DNA from: Sphingobium sp.
GTDB lineage: Bacteria; Pseudomonadota; Alphaproteobacteria; Sphingomonadales; Sphingomonadaceae
Assembly: GCA_017745115.1 (NCBI GenBank)
Contig: JAGIAA010000012.1
Coordinates: 1-60,458, forward strand
Reading direction: 5' to 3'
DNA: 60,458 bases
Below are positions 16,855-26,463 of the stretch, piece after piece. Position 1 is the first letter of the stretch. Every line of letters begins with the position of its first letter. Made by a program: the position numbers and the translations under genes. The notes below the pieces were generated by a model, which saw only the letters and a program-made list of their open reading frames with translations, ran no database searches and was not told the origin of the DNA.

Positions 16855-18166
16855 ATGGAGCCCGCTCTTGCGCGATCAGCGCGCCATCCTCAAGCCCCAC
16901 GATGCGAACAGAGACGATCTGACCAGCAGGCTGGGGCGCCGAAAAGCGCACTGGCGCAAAATTCTCGGCATGGCCGGCAAGCCCGCTGGTCTCAACGAGC
17001 ACAGTCTGCTCCGTGCCCACAAGCGAACCGAGCCATGTCCCGCGTTGCTCGGCGCAGGCTTCACGCAAGCGGGCGGCGCGCTCCTTGATGAGCGACGGGT
17101 TGACCTGCGGCATGCGCGCGGCTGGCGTGCCGGCGCGCGGCGAATACGGGAAAATATGACCGTGGACGATGCGGCATTCGCGGACGAGCGCCAAGCCGTT
17201 CTCGAACATCGCCTCGTCCTCGGTCGGGAAACCGGCGATGATGTCAGCGCCGATGGCGATCTCGGGCCGGCGCGCATGGAGGCGCTCGACAAGGCCGACG
17301 GCCTGTGCGCGATTGTGGCGGCGCTTCATGCGCTTGAGGATCATGTCGTCGCCCGCCTGTAACGAGAGATGGACGTGCGGCATGAGACGCTGCTCGCTGA
17401 CGATCAGGTCGAACAGGCGCTCGTCGATTTCCACGCCGTCGAGGGAGGAGAGACGCAGGCGGGGCAGGGCAGGTACGCCCTTGAGGATACGTTCGACGAG
17501 ATGCCCGAGCGTCTGCTCGCCGGGTAAATCGGGTCCATAGCTGGTGACGTCGACGCCGGTGAGCACCACCTCCCGCACGCCCTCGTCGACAAGCCGCTTC
17601 ACTTGATCGACGACCGCGCCGGCGGGCACGGAACGGCTCGGCCCACGGCCATAGGGAATGATGCAGAAGGTGCAGCGGTGATCGCAGCCATTCTGGACGG
17701 TGATGAAGGCGCGGACACGATCGGCAAAGGCGGCGAGAAGCTGCGGCGCCTGGTCGCGCACCGTCATGACATCACTGACTTGGACTTTCTCACCACCCAA
17801 CCCGTTCGCTTCGAGCAAAGTCGAGAAGCCCAGTGAACGACGTGTCTCGACTTCGATCGACACGAACGGAATGTGGCGTCCAAAATCCGCCTTTTCATTG
17901 TTGCCGAGCACCAAGGAAACCTCGGGCATCGCCGCAAACATGGCCGGATCGGTCTGGGCGGCACAGCCCGTCACCACGATCCGCGCATCGGGACGGCGCC
18001 GGTGCGCCCGGCGGATGGCCTGGCGCGTCTGACGGACGGCTTCTCCGGTGACGGCGCAGCTGTTGATGACGACGAGATCGTCTCGGGCCCCGAGTTGCTG
18101 GCGAATGGCCTCGCTGTCGGCGATGTTGAGCCGGCAGCCGAGCGTAATGATCTCAGGACCGGTCAT
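16847..18166 (-). CDS. mtaB: tRNA t6A37 methylthiotransferase MtaB, 439 aa
   Basis: A radical-SAM methylthiotransferase that converts t6A37 to ms2t6A37 in tRNAs reading ANN codons. The N-terminal [4Fe-4S] domain has cysteines in TLGCRLN, INSCAVT and VTGCAAQTDP. The radical-SAM triad is in NGCDHRCTFCIIPYGRGPSRS, shown here only as CxxxCxxC. A TRAM-like C-terminal domain ends the protein. Its GTG/ATG start region overlaps the dapF stop by 4 bases, so it is coupled to dapF. Confidence 0.93.
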   Translation of the reverse strand: MTGPEIITLGCRLNIADSEAIRQQLGARDDLVVINSCAVTGEAVRQTRQAIRRAHRRRPDARIVVTGCAAQTDPAMFAAMPEVSLVLGNNEKADFGRHIPFVSIEVETRRSLGFSTLLEANGLGGEKVQVSDVMTVRDQAPQLLAAFADRVRAFITVQNGCDHRCTFCIIPYGRGPSRSVPAGAVVDQVKRLVDEGVREVVLTGVDVTSYGPDLPGEQTLGHLVERILKGVPALPRLRLSSLDGVEIDERLFDLIVSEQRLMPHVHLSLQAGDDMILKRMKRRHNRAQAVGLVERLHARRPEIAIGADIIAGFPTEDEAMFENGLALVRECRIVHGHIFPYSPRAGTPAARMPQVNPSLIKERAARLREACAEQRGTWLGSLVGTEQTVLVETSGLAGHAENFAPVRFSAPQPAGQIVSVRIVGLEDGALIAQERAPYV

Positions 18167-18981
18167 GCCGGAACGGGGGCCAGCGTCTCAAAGTCGATGG
18201 TGCCGTCATAGACGTGGGTGGCGGGGCCGGTCATCGTGATCCGCCCGCCAGGCGCCCAGTCGATGACGAGGTCGCCGCCTTCGAGGCTGACGCGGACCGG
18301 GCCGCTGCACAGCTTGCGCCGGATTGCGCAGACTGCGGTCGCACAGGCGCCGGTCCCGCAAGCGCGGGTAAAGCCGACGCCGCGCTCCCAGACCGTCAGC
18401 TGGATATGGTTGGGGCCGATGATCTGCGCGAAATTGACGTTGACACGGGCCGGAAAAAGCGGGTCATGCTCGATCTGCGGCCCCAGCGTGTCCATGTCGA
18501 TCGCGCCGAGATCCTCGCAGAAGAAGACGACATGCGGATTGCCGATATTGGCCGCGGACGGGGCGGGGAGATTGTCCCAGCTCACCGGCATTTCCAGCGT
18601 ATCCATCGCATAAGCCAGCGGGATCGCCTGCCAGTCGAAGCCCGGCTCACCCATATCGACGCTGACGAGGCCATCCCGCGCTCGTGCATCGAGAATGCCG
18701 GCCCTGGTTTCGATGGTGACGTCATTGCCGACGAACAGGGGCACGCAGCGCGTCGCATTGCCACAGGCCTCGACCTCACTTCCGTCCTGGTTGAAGATGC
18801 GCATGGCGACATCGGCCTTGTCCGACGCGCCGATCAGGATGAGCTGGTCGCAACCGATGCCAGTCTTGCGATCGGAAATGGCGCGCGCCAGCGCACCGGT
18901 CATGGAGACCGGTCCGTCACGCTCGTCGATCACGACAAAGTCGTTTCCGAGCCCGTGCATCTTGGCGAACGGATAGTTCAT
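18163..18981 (-). CDS. dapF: Diaminopimelate epimerase, 272 aa
   Basis: Interconverts LL- and meso-diaminopimelate for lysine and peptidoglycan synthesis. Both catalytic cysteines are visible, in EACGNATRC and RACGTGACA. MHGLGNDFVVID at the N-terminus is diagnostic. The ATG at 18981 (MNYPFAKMHG) matches the family start; the frame extends 8 codons upstream but without family similarity. The stop overlaps the mtaB start by 4 bases. In this region lysC (aspartate entry) and dapF are both lysine-pathway genes but are far apart. Confidence 0.96.
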   Translation of the reverse strand: MNYPFAKMHGLGNDFVVIDERDGPVSMTGALARAISDRKTGIGCDQLILIGASDKADVAMRIFNQDGSEVEACGNATRCVPLFVGNDVTIETRAGILDARARDGLVSVDMGEPGFDWQAIPLAYAMDTLEMPVSWDNLPAPSAANIGNPHVVFFCEDLGAIDMDTLGPQIEHDPLFPARVNVNFAQIIGPNHIQLTVWERGVGFTRACGTGACATAVCAIRRKLCSGPVRVSLEGGDLVIDWAPGGRITMTGPATHVYDGTIDFETLAPVPA

Positions 18982-19029
18982 GGCCGCGCATGTAAGGTGA
19001 CACACATGCGAAGTCCATGGGCGCGGGCT

Positions 19030-19950
19030 TCAGTGCTCTCCGGGTGCGGGCAGCGCAAGATAGGCGAGCCGCCGTACTTCGAGCCGGCCACGCACGACGG
19101 TGTCGAGGATGAGGCCCGAGAAGAAGCAGAGCGAAGCCAGGATGACGAGGCCGGTCACGAGAATCGCCGTCGGGAAGCGCGGCACGAGGCCGGTCTGCAA
19201 ATAAGTCATGACCAGCGGAATCGCGAGAATGATACCGAGCAATGCCAGCAGAGCGCCGAGCAGCCCGAAGAACTGGATGGGCCGCTCGATCCGCGACAGA
19301 CGGAAGATCATGTTGAGAATGCGCCACCCGTCCCGGTAGGTGGAGAGCTTCGACACCGATCCCTCCGGCCGCGCGGCATAGGCCGTGACCATTTCGCCGA
19401 CCGGCATGCGCAGTTCGAGGGCATGGACGCTCATCTCGGTTTCGATCTCGAAACCGGTCGAGAGAATCGGGAAGCTCTTCACGAAACGGCGCGAGAAAAT
19501 GCGGTAGCCCGACAATATGTCGGTGAAGGTTCGCCCGAAGATTTGCGCCAGGATGCCGGTCAGCAGCGCATTGCCCATGCGATGGCCGCGGCGATAGGCC
19601 GCCTCGACCTCGGATTTGCGCGCGCCGACCACCATGTCGAGCCGGTCGGTGAGCAGCATCTCGATCAGCTTCGGTGCAACCGACGCGTCATAGGTGGCAT
19701 CGCCATCCGCCAGCACGTAGATGTCGGCCTCGATGTCGGCGAACATGCGGCGGACGACATTGCCCTTGCCCTGCATGCGCTCGGTGCGCACGATTGCCCC
19801 CTCGGCGGCCGCCACGAACATGGTCTTGTCGGTGCTGTTGTTGTCGTAGACGTAGATGGTGGCATCGGGCAGCGCCGCGCGGAAGGCGCGCACTGTCTCG
19901 CCGATCGCGCCTTCCTCATTGTAGCAGGGCAGCAGGACGGCAACTTTCAA
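19030..19950 (-). CDS. Family 2 glycosyltransferase with two C-terminal membrane helices, 306 aa
   Basis: A DPM1/GtrB-like enzyme that probably transfers sugar from a nucleotide donor to a polyprenyl carrier. [20 protein letters not shown] is the N-terminal nucleotide-binding fold, LADGDATYD the metal site, and [15 protein letters not shown] the acceptor loop. Two helices lie at about residues 235-255 and 270-290. An in-frame ATG at 20031 lies inside the tRNA-Pro gene and encodes antisense-of-tRNA sequence (FESCLPDHD), so it is an artefact. I prefer the TTG at 19948-19950 (LKVAVLLP), 9 bases after AAGGA. Confidence 0.85.
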   Translation of the reverse strand: MKVAVLLPCYNEEGAIGETVRAFRAALPDATIYVYDNNSTDKTMFVAAAEGAIVRTERMQGKGNVVRRMFADIEADIYVLADGDATYDASVAPKLIEMLLTDRLDMVVGARKSEVEAAYRRGHRMGNALLTGILAQIFGRTFTDILSGYRIFSRRFVKSFPILSTGFEIETEMSVHALELRMPVGEMVTAYAARPEGSVSKLSTYRDGWRILNMIFRLSRIERPIQFFGLLGALLALLGIILAIPLVMTYLQTGLVPRFPTAILVTGLVILASLCFFSGLILDTVVRGRLEVRRLAYLALPAPGEH

Positions 19951-19986
19951 CGCATCCGGTCCTTCGTCGCGAACTCGCTTAAAATC

Positions 19987-20064
<78 letters not shown>

Positions 20065-20136
20065 ACGTGGGCTCGCTTAGACAAGCGGAGACTTGACCGC
20101 AATCATCCATTCAAGGCCGGCTTTATAGCCCCGCAT

Positions 20137-20174
20137 AAAAAGAGGGGCCGCGCGTTTCCGCGCAGCCCCTTCTT
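20137..20174 (-). terminator. Rho-independent terminator after the Asn/Ala-rich lipoprotein gene
   Basis: Read leftward, GAAGGGGCTGCGCG pairs with CGCGCGGCCCCTC around a GGAAA loop, with one mismatch, and is followed by TTTTTATG. It lies 30 bases downstream of the lipoprotein stop and separates it from tRNA-Pro. Confidence 0.8.
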
Positions 20175-20203
20175 GGTCCACCAGTCCGAAGACCGGAAGA
20201 AGA

Positions 20204-20404
20204 TTACTTGGCCGCGTTGTTCGTGGCGGCGTTGGTCGCAGCGTTCGTCGCGTTCGCGGCGTTGTCGATGGCGTTCGCCTGGTTCTCGACAGCGTTGGCA
20301 ACAGCCTCGTTGGACGCGTTATTGGCTTCGGCGGCCGGCTTCTCGCCGCACGCGGCCAGGCTCATCAGCGCAGCAGCAGCGCAAGCAACAGCAAACTTCT
20401 TCAT
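20204..20404 (-). CDS. Small Asn/Ala-rich lipoprotein, 66 aa
   Basis: A lipoprotein signal peptide (MKKFAVACAAAALMSLAACG) ends in the lipobox LAAC, so the mature protein would begin with a lipidated Cys. The remaining 46 residues are almost only Ala, Asn, Glu and Thr, with repeats such as NAIDNAANATNAATNAATNN. The start at 20404 has GGGAGCCC a few bases upstream. It is probably a small envelope lipoprotein. It looks like the low-complexity proteins often mislabelled circumsporozoite-like. Function unknown. Confidence 0.8.
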   Translation of the reverse strand: MKKFAVACAAAALMSLAACGEKPAAEANNASNEAVANAVENQANAIDNAANATNAATNAATNNAAK

Positions 20405-20632
20405 TATATGGGCTCCCATAGCATTTCCGCGTGCCCCGAGGGGTGCACGTCTGGCGCCCTTTAACGTCTGCAACGGCGAAATCAAGGCCTATATCAACCA
20501 ATCCACTTTGCAATGGAGGCCGTAGTCAAGCTCTCGTCGCGCTGAGCAGATATTTGCCAAGACACGCCGCCTCGGCTAACCGGGCGCGGATTCTCATACA
20601 TCTCTCAAGCTTCTCAAGAGGACCGATTTTCC

Positions 20633-22312
20633 ATGGCCGTCCAGTACAGCTTCGTCATGAAGGGCCTGACCAAGACCTTCCCCGGCGCCCAGAAGCCCGT
20701 CTTCAACAACATCCACCTCCAGTTCCTCCCCGGTACGAAGATCGCCGTCATCGGCGTCAACGGCGCCGGTAAGTCGACGCTGATGAAGGTGATGGCCGGC
20801 ATCGACACCGAATATCAGGGCGAAGCCTGGGCCGCGGAGGGAGTCACGGTCGGCTATCTGCCGCAGGAGCCGCAGCTGAACCCTAAGAAGAATGTCATCG
20901 AAAATGTGAAGGACGGCGTGCGCGACGTCGCCGACCTGGTCGAGCGGTTCAACAAGATCAGCGAAATCATGGGCGATCCGCCGGAAGACGCCGATTTCGA
21001 CGCGCTGATGACCGAGATGGGCGAACTGCAGGAAAAGATCGACGCGGTCGACGGCTGGACGCTCGACAATCAGCTCGAAATCGCGATGGAAGCGCTGCGC
21101 TGCCCGCCGGGCGACTGGTCGGTGGACAATCTCTCGGGCGGTGAAAAGCGCCGCATCGCACTTTGCCGCCTGCTGCTGGAAAAGCCCGACATCCTGCTGC
21201 TCGACGAACCGACCAACCATCTCGACGCCGAGAGCGTGCAGTGGCTGGAGCAGCATCTGATCAACTATGCCGGCAACGTCATCCTCGTCACCCACGACCG
21301 CTACTTCCTCGACAATGTGGTCGGCTGGGTCCTCGAGCTGGACCGCGGCCGCGGCATCCCCTTCGAGGGCAACTATTCCAACTGGCTCGAAGCCAAGGCC
21401 AAGCGCATGGAACAGGAAGAGCGCGAGGATGCCGGCCGCCAGAAAGCGATCAAGGAAGAGCTGGAGTGGATCCGGCAGAGCCCCAAGGCGCGCCAGACCA
21501 AGTCCAAGGCCCGTATCCGCGCATTCGACGAGCTGGTCGAAAAGCAGGAGAACCGCGCACCCGGCAAGGCCCAGATCGTCATCCAGACGCCGCCGCGTCT
21601 CGGCAGCAAGGTGATCGAGGCCCACGGCCTGACCAAGTCATATGGCGACAAGCTGCTCTTCGAAAATCTCGATTTCACGCTGCCGCCGGGCGGCATCGTC
21701 GGCGTCATCGGCCCGAACGGCGCCGGCAAATCGACCTTGTTCAAGCTGATCACCGGCGTCGAAAAGCCGGATAGCGGCACGATCGAAGTCGGCGAAACGG
21801 TGAAGCTCGGCTTCGTCGACCAAAGCCGCGATGCGCTCGATGCCAACAAGAATGTCTGGGAGGAAATTTCGGGCGGCCATGATCTCATGACCATCGGCAA
21901 GCACGAGATCCAGACCCGCGCCTATGTCGGCGCCTTCAACTTCAAGGGCGTCGACCAGCAGAAGAAGGTTGGCCAACTCTCCGGCGGTGAACGCAATCGC
22001 GTCCATATCGCCAAGATGCTCAAGGAGGGTGGCAACGTCCTCCTGCTCGACGAGCCCACCAACGATCTCGACGTCGAGACGTTGCGCGCGCTCGAGGATG
22101 CACTGGAGAATTTCGCCGGCTGCGCCGTGGTCATCAGCCACGACCGCTTCTTCCTCGATCGCCTTGCCACGCACATCCTCGCTTTCGAGGGCGACAGCCA
22201 TGTCGAATGGTTCGAAGGCAATTTCGAGATGTACGAGGAAGACAAGCGCCGCCGCCTTGGCGATGCTGCCGACCGTCCCACGCGTCTCGCCTACAAGAAG
22301 CTGACGCGATAG
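20633..22312 (+). CDS. ettA: Energy-dependent translational throttle protein EttA, 559 aa
   Basis: An ABC-F ATPase that binds the ribosomal E site and gates early elongation according to ATP/ADP ratio. It has two ABC cassettes: Walker A GVNGAGKST and GPNGAGKST, signature motifs NLSGGEKRR and QLSGGERNR, and Walker B LLLDEPTNHLDAES and LLLDEPTNDLD. The inter-domain linker and arm (EAKAKRMEQEEREDAGRQKA) and the overall length match EttA rather than Uup. The 228-base gap upstream separates it from the divergent lipoprotein gene and must carry both promoters; I see no certain boxes there. Confidence 0.96.
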   Translation: MAVQYSFVMKGLTKTFPGAQKPVFNNIHLQFLPGTKIAVIGVNGAGKSTLMKVMAGIDTEYQGEAWAAEGVTVGYLPQEPQLNPKKNVIENVKDGVRDVADLVERFNKISEIMGDPPEDADFDALMTEMGELQEKIDAVDGWTLDNQLEIAMEALRCPPGDWSVDNLSGGEKRRIALCRLLLEKPDILLLDEPTNHLDAESVQWLEQHLINYAGNVILVTHDRYFLDNVVGWVLELDRGRGIPFEGNYSNWLEAKAKRMEQEEREDAGRQKAIKEELEWIRQSPKARQTKSKARIRAFDELVEKQENRAPGKAQIVIQTPPRLGSKVIEAHGLTKSYGDKLLFENLDFTLPPGGIVGVIGPNGAGKSTLFKLITGVEKPDSGTIEVGETVKLGFVDQSRDALDANKNVWEEISGGHDLMTIGKHEIQTRAYVGAFNFKGVDQQKKVGQLSGGERNRVHIAKMLKEGGNVLLLDEPTNDLDVETLRALEDALENFAGCAVVISHDRFFLDRLATHILAFEGDSHVEWFEGNFEMYEEDKRRRLGDAADRPTRLAYKKLTR

Positions 22313-22344
22313 GATAAGCCAGCAGGGGGTCTGGAGGACCAAGC

Positions 22345-23343
22345 GTGAGCCAGAAATCCAACGATCGGGCGCCGTTTCTCCCTCGCTCCGGTACCGGAGC
22401 GGGCGTGCGGGACGACCGCTTCGACATGGCGCTGCGCAACACCGGGTTCAACGGCCAGTTGCAGGCCGCGCCACCGATCCAGGCGAGCGGCTTCACCGGC
22501 GGCGCGACCGCGGCCGATACAGCGCTCGCCCTCGCGCGCCGCGACTGGATCCTCAACGTCATGGAGCGGCAGCGGCAGGTTTCGCCTGTCGCGGCGGCGT
22601 TGATGCGCTGCGAGGATCTTTCGAGCGAGCAGTTCCGCGATCATTTCTACGCGACCAGCCGGCCCTGCGTCATTGGCGGCGCGATCGCCGGATGGCCGGC
22701 GCTCGCCAAATGGACGCCCGAATATCTGCGCAACACCGTGGGCGATGCTCCGGTCGAATTCCAGGGCGGGCGCGACGAAGCCGGCGATTTCGAGCTTGCC
22801 AAGGACCGGCACAAGCGCGTCGCGCCGTTCACCGCCTATCTCGACCTCATCGAGGACAATCCCGGCAACGATGCCTATGTCACGGCCTATAACAGTGCGG
22901 CGAACCAGGCAGCCTTTGCGCCGCTCATGGCCGACATCCGCCCTATTCCGAGCCTGCTCGGACCGGGCGAGGGGATGCTCTGGGTCGGGCCGGCAGGCAC
23001 GTTCACGCCGCTGCACTTCGATCTCACCAACAATCTCCTCATCCAGATCACCGGCCGCAAGCGCGTGATGCTGGTCTCGCCGAACCAGACGAAGCTGATG
23101 GCGCATCGCCGCCACGTGTTCAGCGACGTCCACGACCTCGAGGATCCGGCGTGCATGGCGCGCCAGCCGCAGGCGAAGGATGTACGGCCCTATGTGGTGA
23201 TGCTGGAGCCGGGCGACATGCTGTTCATCCCGGTCGGCTGGTGGCACCAGGTCCGCAGCCTCGACTTCAGCGTGATGATGACCTGCACCAATTTTCTCTG
23301 GCCCAATGACGGCTGGCAGGATTTCCCGCCGGATCGGGGCTGA
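22345..23343 (+). CDS. Cupin-8/JmjC-like domain protein, 332 aa
   Basis: It starts with GTG at 22345 after GGAGGACCAAGC. The core is a cupin of the FIH/JmjC type: FYATSRPCVIGGAIAGWPAL at the front, FTPLHFDLTNNLLIQITGRK with the HxD iron ligands, and FIPVGWWHQVRSLD with the distal His. Members are Fe(II)/2-oxoglutarate hydroxylases or related scaffolds; several in bacteria act on proteins or unknown substrates. It sits between ettA and a membrane di-iron oxygenase, all on the plus strand, with 32- and 73-base gaps. Confidence 0.85.
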   Translation: MSQKSNDRAPFLPRSGTGAGVRDDRFDMALRNTGFNGQLQAAPPIQASGFTGGATAADTALALARRDWILNVMERQRQVSPVAAALMRCEDLSSEQFRDHFYATSRPCVIGGAIAGWPALAKWTPEYLRNTVGDAPVEFQGGRDEAGDFELAKDRHKRVAPFTAYLDLIEDNPGNDAYVTAYNSAANQAAFAPLMADIRPIPSLLGPGEGMLWVGPAGTFTPLHFDLTNNLLIQITGRKRVMLVSPNQTKLMAHRRHVFSDVHDLEDPACMARQPQAKDVRPYVVMLEPGDMLFIPVGWWHQVRSLDFSVMMTCTNFLWPNDGWQDFPPDRG

Positions 23344-23416
23344 AATCCGCCCGTGACCTTGCAAATCTAGTCTGTTAGCTTTCCACCCGACGGCAATGGC
23401 TTGCGGGGGCAAGGCG

Positions 23417-24136
23417 ATGACCATCTACCATTACATCGTTCTGGGCATATTCGTGGCGTTCGTGATCGCCGATCATCTCGGCAAGCGGACGGCCTTTCCG
23501 GATGTCCGCTACTGGCGCCTCATGGGGACGATATCCTTCATCCTTTATTTCGCCATCGGAACCTTCGCTCCCTTCATGTGGGATGGCTTTCTCGGCGGAC
23601 ACCAGCTTTTCAACGGCAGTAATCTGCCATTCTGGGCGCAGGTGGTCGTCGGCTTCCTGGTCGTCGAGTTCGGCATCTATTTCTGGCACCGCACGATGCA
23701 CGCTTTCGACCCGGTCTGGCGCCTGACGCACCAGATGCATCATTCGGCCGAGCGCATGGACATCTGGGGCGCCTATTATTTCCACCCTGTCGACATGGCG
23801 GGCTGGGCGCTGTTGAGTTCGCTCTGCCTCGTCTGGATAGTCGGCCTCACACCCGAGGCGACACTGGTCGTCGCGGTGCTTGCGACCATTCCCGGCATGT
23901 TCCAGCACGCCAACTTCAAGACGCCGCATTGGGTGGGCTACATCCTCCAGCGCCCGGAGAGCCATCTCATCCATCATCAGCGCGGGGTGCATGCCTATAA
24001 TTATGGCGACATTCCGCTACCGGACATGATCTTCGGCACCTACCGCAACCCGAGGGAATGGGAGGGAGAGAACGGCTTCCACGAGGGATCGACCTGGCAA
24101 TTGCGCGACATGTTGCTGTTCAAGAAGATCAGCTGA
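23417..24136 (+). CDS. Sterol desaturase / fatty acid hydroxylase family protein, 239 aa
   Basis: An integral membrane di-iron oxygenase family. The His clusters are visible: FWHRTMH, HQMHHS and HLIHHQRGVHAYNYGD. Three to four hydrophobic helices surround them (starting MTIYHYIVLGIFVAFVIADH). I prefer the ATG at 23417, which starts directly at the first helix, over one 7 codons upstream. Bacterial homologues hydroxylate or desaturate lipids, carotenoids or sterol-like molecules; the substrate here is unknown. Confidence 0.88.
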   Translation: MTIYHYIVLGIFVAFVIADHLGKRTAFPDVRYWRLMGTISFILYFAIGTFAPFMWDGFLGGHQLFNGSNLPFWAQVVVGFLVVEFGIYFWHRTMHAFDPVWRLTHQMHHSAERMDIWGAYYFHPVDMAGWALLSSLCLVWIVGLTPEATLVVAVLATIPGMFQHANFKTPHWVGYILQRPESHLIHHQRGVHAYNYGDIPLPDMIFGTYRNPREWEGENGFHEGSTWQLRDMLLFKKIS

Positions 24137-24142
24137 CGGGCG

Positions 24143-24424
24143 CTACAAGGTCCCGCGCTGATCGAAGCTCGTGAGCGCGCCGCTCTCCGCATCGCTGACC
24201 TCGATCGTGTCGACCCGTGCCGCCGACGGCCCCTGCCACGCAAGGTCGATCAGCCGCTCGACATCCGCCCGTGGCCCCTGCACGAGCGCCTCGACGTCGC
24301 CATTCACGCGGTTACGCACCCAGCCGACGAGGCCCAGTGCCTGCGCGGACTGCAAGGTCCAGCCGCGATACCAGACGCCCTGGACGCGGCCTTTGATGAT
24401 CAAATGCTTGGCGATGATATCCAT
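24143..24424 (-). CDS. acyP: Acylphosphatase, 93 aa
   Basis: A small ferredoxin-like-fold hydrolase of carboxyl-phosphate bonds. The signature KGRVQGVWYRGWT contains the catalytic Arg, and GWVRNRVNGDVEALVQG contains the catalytic Asn. The ATG at 24424 (MDIIAKHLIIKGRVQG) gives the canonical length; the upstream extension is not family-like. It faces the sterol desaturase gene with a 6-base gap. Confidence 0.95.
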   Translation of the reverse strand: MDIIAKHLIIKGRVQGVWYRGWTLQSAQALGLVGWVRNRVNGDVEALVQGPRADVERLIDLAWQGPSAARVDTIEVSDAESGALTSFDQRGTL

Positions 24425-24444
24425 CGGATCAGCCTGACAAGATT

Positions 24445-24825
24445 TCAGACGCCTTGCCAGGCCCCGGAGGCAATAGGGTCCAGGCTCTCGACGGGCCGGT
24501 TGTAGACGTAGGTCCATGCCCGATCGCCGCCGGGCAGGTCGATTTCGATCCGGCGATATTCCGACGTGTCGGGATCGTCTGGATCGCAGTCCTCATAAGC
24601 GTCGAGCGCGGTCCAGAGCGCCGGATCGTCGAAGGCGATCAGTTCGCCCTGGACGATGTCGTTGCTACCGAGAACAAGCCCAGGATAGTCGCCAAGATCG
24701 TAGAGACGACCTCGGACCTGCGCTTCGCCGAGCCACTCGGTGCGCTGTTCCAACTCCAGGAGGCGACAGCCACTCTGTCCGCGGCGCAAATGCCCGTACA
24801 CGAACAGCCGAAAAGGCTCAGGCAT
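24445..24825 (-). CDS. Gamma-glutamylcyclotransferase (AIG2-like) family protein, 126 aa
   Basis: The N-terminal FRLFVYGHLRRGQSG corresponds to the YGxLxxG substrate loop of the GGCT/AIG2 fold. ALDAYEDCDPDD carries the conserved catalytic-type Glu in a D-x-Y-E context, and YRRIEIDLP the following strand. The usual YGTL reads YGHL here. The start at 24825 (MPEPFRLF) overlaps the carbonic anhydrase stop by 8 bases, implying coupling. It could act on gamma-glutamyl peptides or be one of the many uncharacterised AIG2-like proteins. Confidence 0.85.
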   Translation of the reverse strand: MPEPFRLFVYGHLRRGQSGCRLLELEQRTEWLGEAQVRGRLYDLGDYPGLVLGSNDIVQGELIAFDDPALWTALDAYEDCDPDDPDTSEYRRIEIDLPGGDRAWTYVYNRPVESLDPIASGAWQGV

Positions 24826-25459
24826 AGGGCGTGAAGGTGCCGTCGGCCTCGTCGAGAATGTGGAGCACGCCGTCGGAAATGGCGAAGAAGGCACCCTTGA
24901 GCGCCAGCCGCCCGGCCTTTTCCTTCTCGGCGATCCAGGGGAATGTGCGCAGATTGGCAAGGCTGACCTTGACCGCTTCCTGCTCCATGGCCCGGCCGGC
25001 AACCCTGCCGCGATCGTCGCCATGGACCGCAACGACCCGCGCCCGGGCCTCGTCGAGCATGGAGATCCAGCTCGCGATGAACCCGCCTTGGCCGGGAGGC
25101 GCACCGTGCAGGTCCTGCGTCAGCGCCGCGCTGCAGCCGCCGCACAGGCCGTGGCCCACCACAAGGATTTCCTGTACGCCAAGGATCTGCACAGCGAACT
25201 CGACGGCGGCCGACACGCCGTGGCGGCCCGGATTGGTCTCGAAGGGCGGGACCAGCGCGGCGACATTGCGAACCACGAAGATTTCGCCGGGGTTGGTATC
25301 GAAAATCTCGGTCGGATCGACCCGGCTGTCCGAGCAGGCGATGACCATCACGCGCGGGCTTTGCCCGTCCTTGAGTTCGTCCCAGCGGGCGCGTTGATTC
25401 GACCAGCCTGTCGCCCTGAAACGGCGATAGCCCTCCAGCATGTCCACGAATGTCACCAT
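24818..25459 (-). CDS. Beta-class carbonic anhydrase, 213 aa
   Basis: Interconverts CO2 and bicarbonate. The zinc ligands and dyad are visible in ACSDSRVDP (Cys, Asp-Arg) and VVGHGLCGGCSA (His, Cys). RNVAALVPP and HGVSAAVEFAVQILGV are standard beta-CA blocks. I used the start MVTFVDMLEGYRRF at 25459, which fits the family. The stop overlaps the start of the cyclotransferase-like gene. The 65-base gap upstream to lipA is the divergent promoter region. Confidence 0.94.
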   Translation of the reverse strand: MVTFVDMLEGYRRFRATGWSNQRARWDELKDGQSPRVMVIACSDSRVDPTEIFDTNPGEIFVVRNVAALVPPFETNPGRHGVSAAVEFAVQILGVQEILVVGHGLCGGCSAALTQDLHGAPPGQGGFIASWISMLDEARARVVAVHGDDRGRVAGRAMEQEAVKVSLANLRTFPWIAEKEKAGRLALKGAFFAISDGVLHILDEADGTFTPYA

Positions 25460-25524
25460 GACAATGCCTCTGCCGCAGAAGATCGGGACTGGCAAGGTCG
25501 AGACAGGGTCGCTATCTGGGCGCC

Positions 25525-26463
25525 ATGAACGATCTCTCCTCCGACCCGCTGGGCATGAAGCCGCGCAAGCCGGACTGGATCCGCGTCAAGGCGCCGGTCA
25601 GTGCGGGCTATCAGGCGACGCGCGACCTCATGCGCGCCAAGGGGCTGGCTACGGTCTGCGAGGAAGCGGCCTGTCCGAATATCGGCGAGTGCTGGACCAA
25701 GAAGCACGCGACCGTGATGATCCTGGGCGATACCTGCACGCGGGCCTGCGCCTTCTGCAATGTGAAGACAGGCATGCCGATGCCGGTCAATCCGCTCGAA
25801 CCACAGAACCTTGCCGATGCCTGCGCCGAGATGGGCCTCGAGCATATCGTGGTTACGTCGGTGGACCGCGACGATCTCGCCGACGGCGGGGCAGGACAGT
25901 TCGTCAAGGTCATCGAGGCGCTGCGCCGCACGACGCCGAACACGACGATCGAGATCCTGACGCCGGACTTCCGCAACAAGCATGAAGCCGCCGTCGAGGC
26001 GATCGTCGCGGCCCGGCCGGACGTCTACAACCACAATCTCGAGACGGTGCCGCGCCTCTATCCCACGATCCGGCCCGGCGCGCGCTATTATGCTTCGCTG
26101 CGGCTGCTCGAAATGGTGAAACGGCTCGACCCTTCGATCTTCACCAAGTCCGGCATCATGCTGGGCCTCGGTGAGGAGCGGCTCGAAGTGCATCAGGTCA
26201 TGGACGACATGCGCTCGGCCGACGTCGATTTCCTGACCATGGGGCAATATTTGCGGCCGACGCCGAAACATGCGCCGGTCATCGAGTTCGTGACGCCGGA
26301 TGGCTTCAAGGCTTACGGCTCGATCGCGCGCGCAAAGGGCTTCCTGCAAGTCGCGTCAAGCCCACTCACGCGCTCCAGCTATCATGCCGGCGAGGATTTC
26401 GCGGAGATGCGGGCAGCGCGCAAGGCCGCGCTGGCGAAAAAGGCACGCCATGTCCCGGCATGA
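25525..26463 (+). CDS. lipA: Lipoyl synthase, 312 aa
   Basis: A radical-SAM enzyme inserting two sulfurs into octanoyl groups on E2 and H proteins. The auxiliary cluster cysteines are in [12 protein letters not shown], and the radical-SAM CxxxCxxC is in [32 protein letters not shown], the ETVPRLY block and the C-terminal [12 protein letters not shown] (the RSSYHA serine ligand) complete the family. The 3' end overlaps the START-domain gene by 14 bases. The same lipA-coq10 adjacency is common in alphaproteobacteria. Confidence 0.97.
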   Translation: MNDLSSDPLGMKPRKPDWIRVKAPVSAGYQATRDLMRAKGLATVCEEAACPNIGECWTKKHATVMILGDTCTRACAFCNVKTGMPMPVNPLEPQNLADACAEMGLEHIVVTSVDRDDLADGGAGQFVKVIEALRRTTPNTTIEILTPDFRNKHEAAVEAIVAARPDVYNHNLETVPRLYPTIRPGARYYASLRLLEMVKRLDPSIFTKSGIMLGLGEERLEVHQVMDDMRSADVDFLTMGQYLRPTPKHAPVIEFVTPDGFKAYGSIARAKGFLQVASSPLTRSSYHAGEDFAEMRAARKAALAKKARHVPA

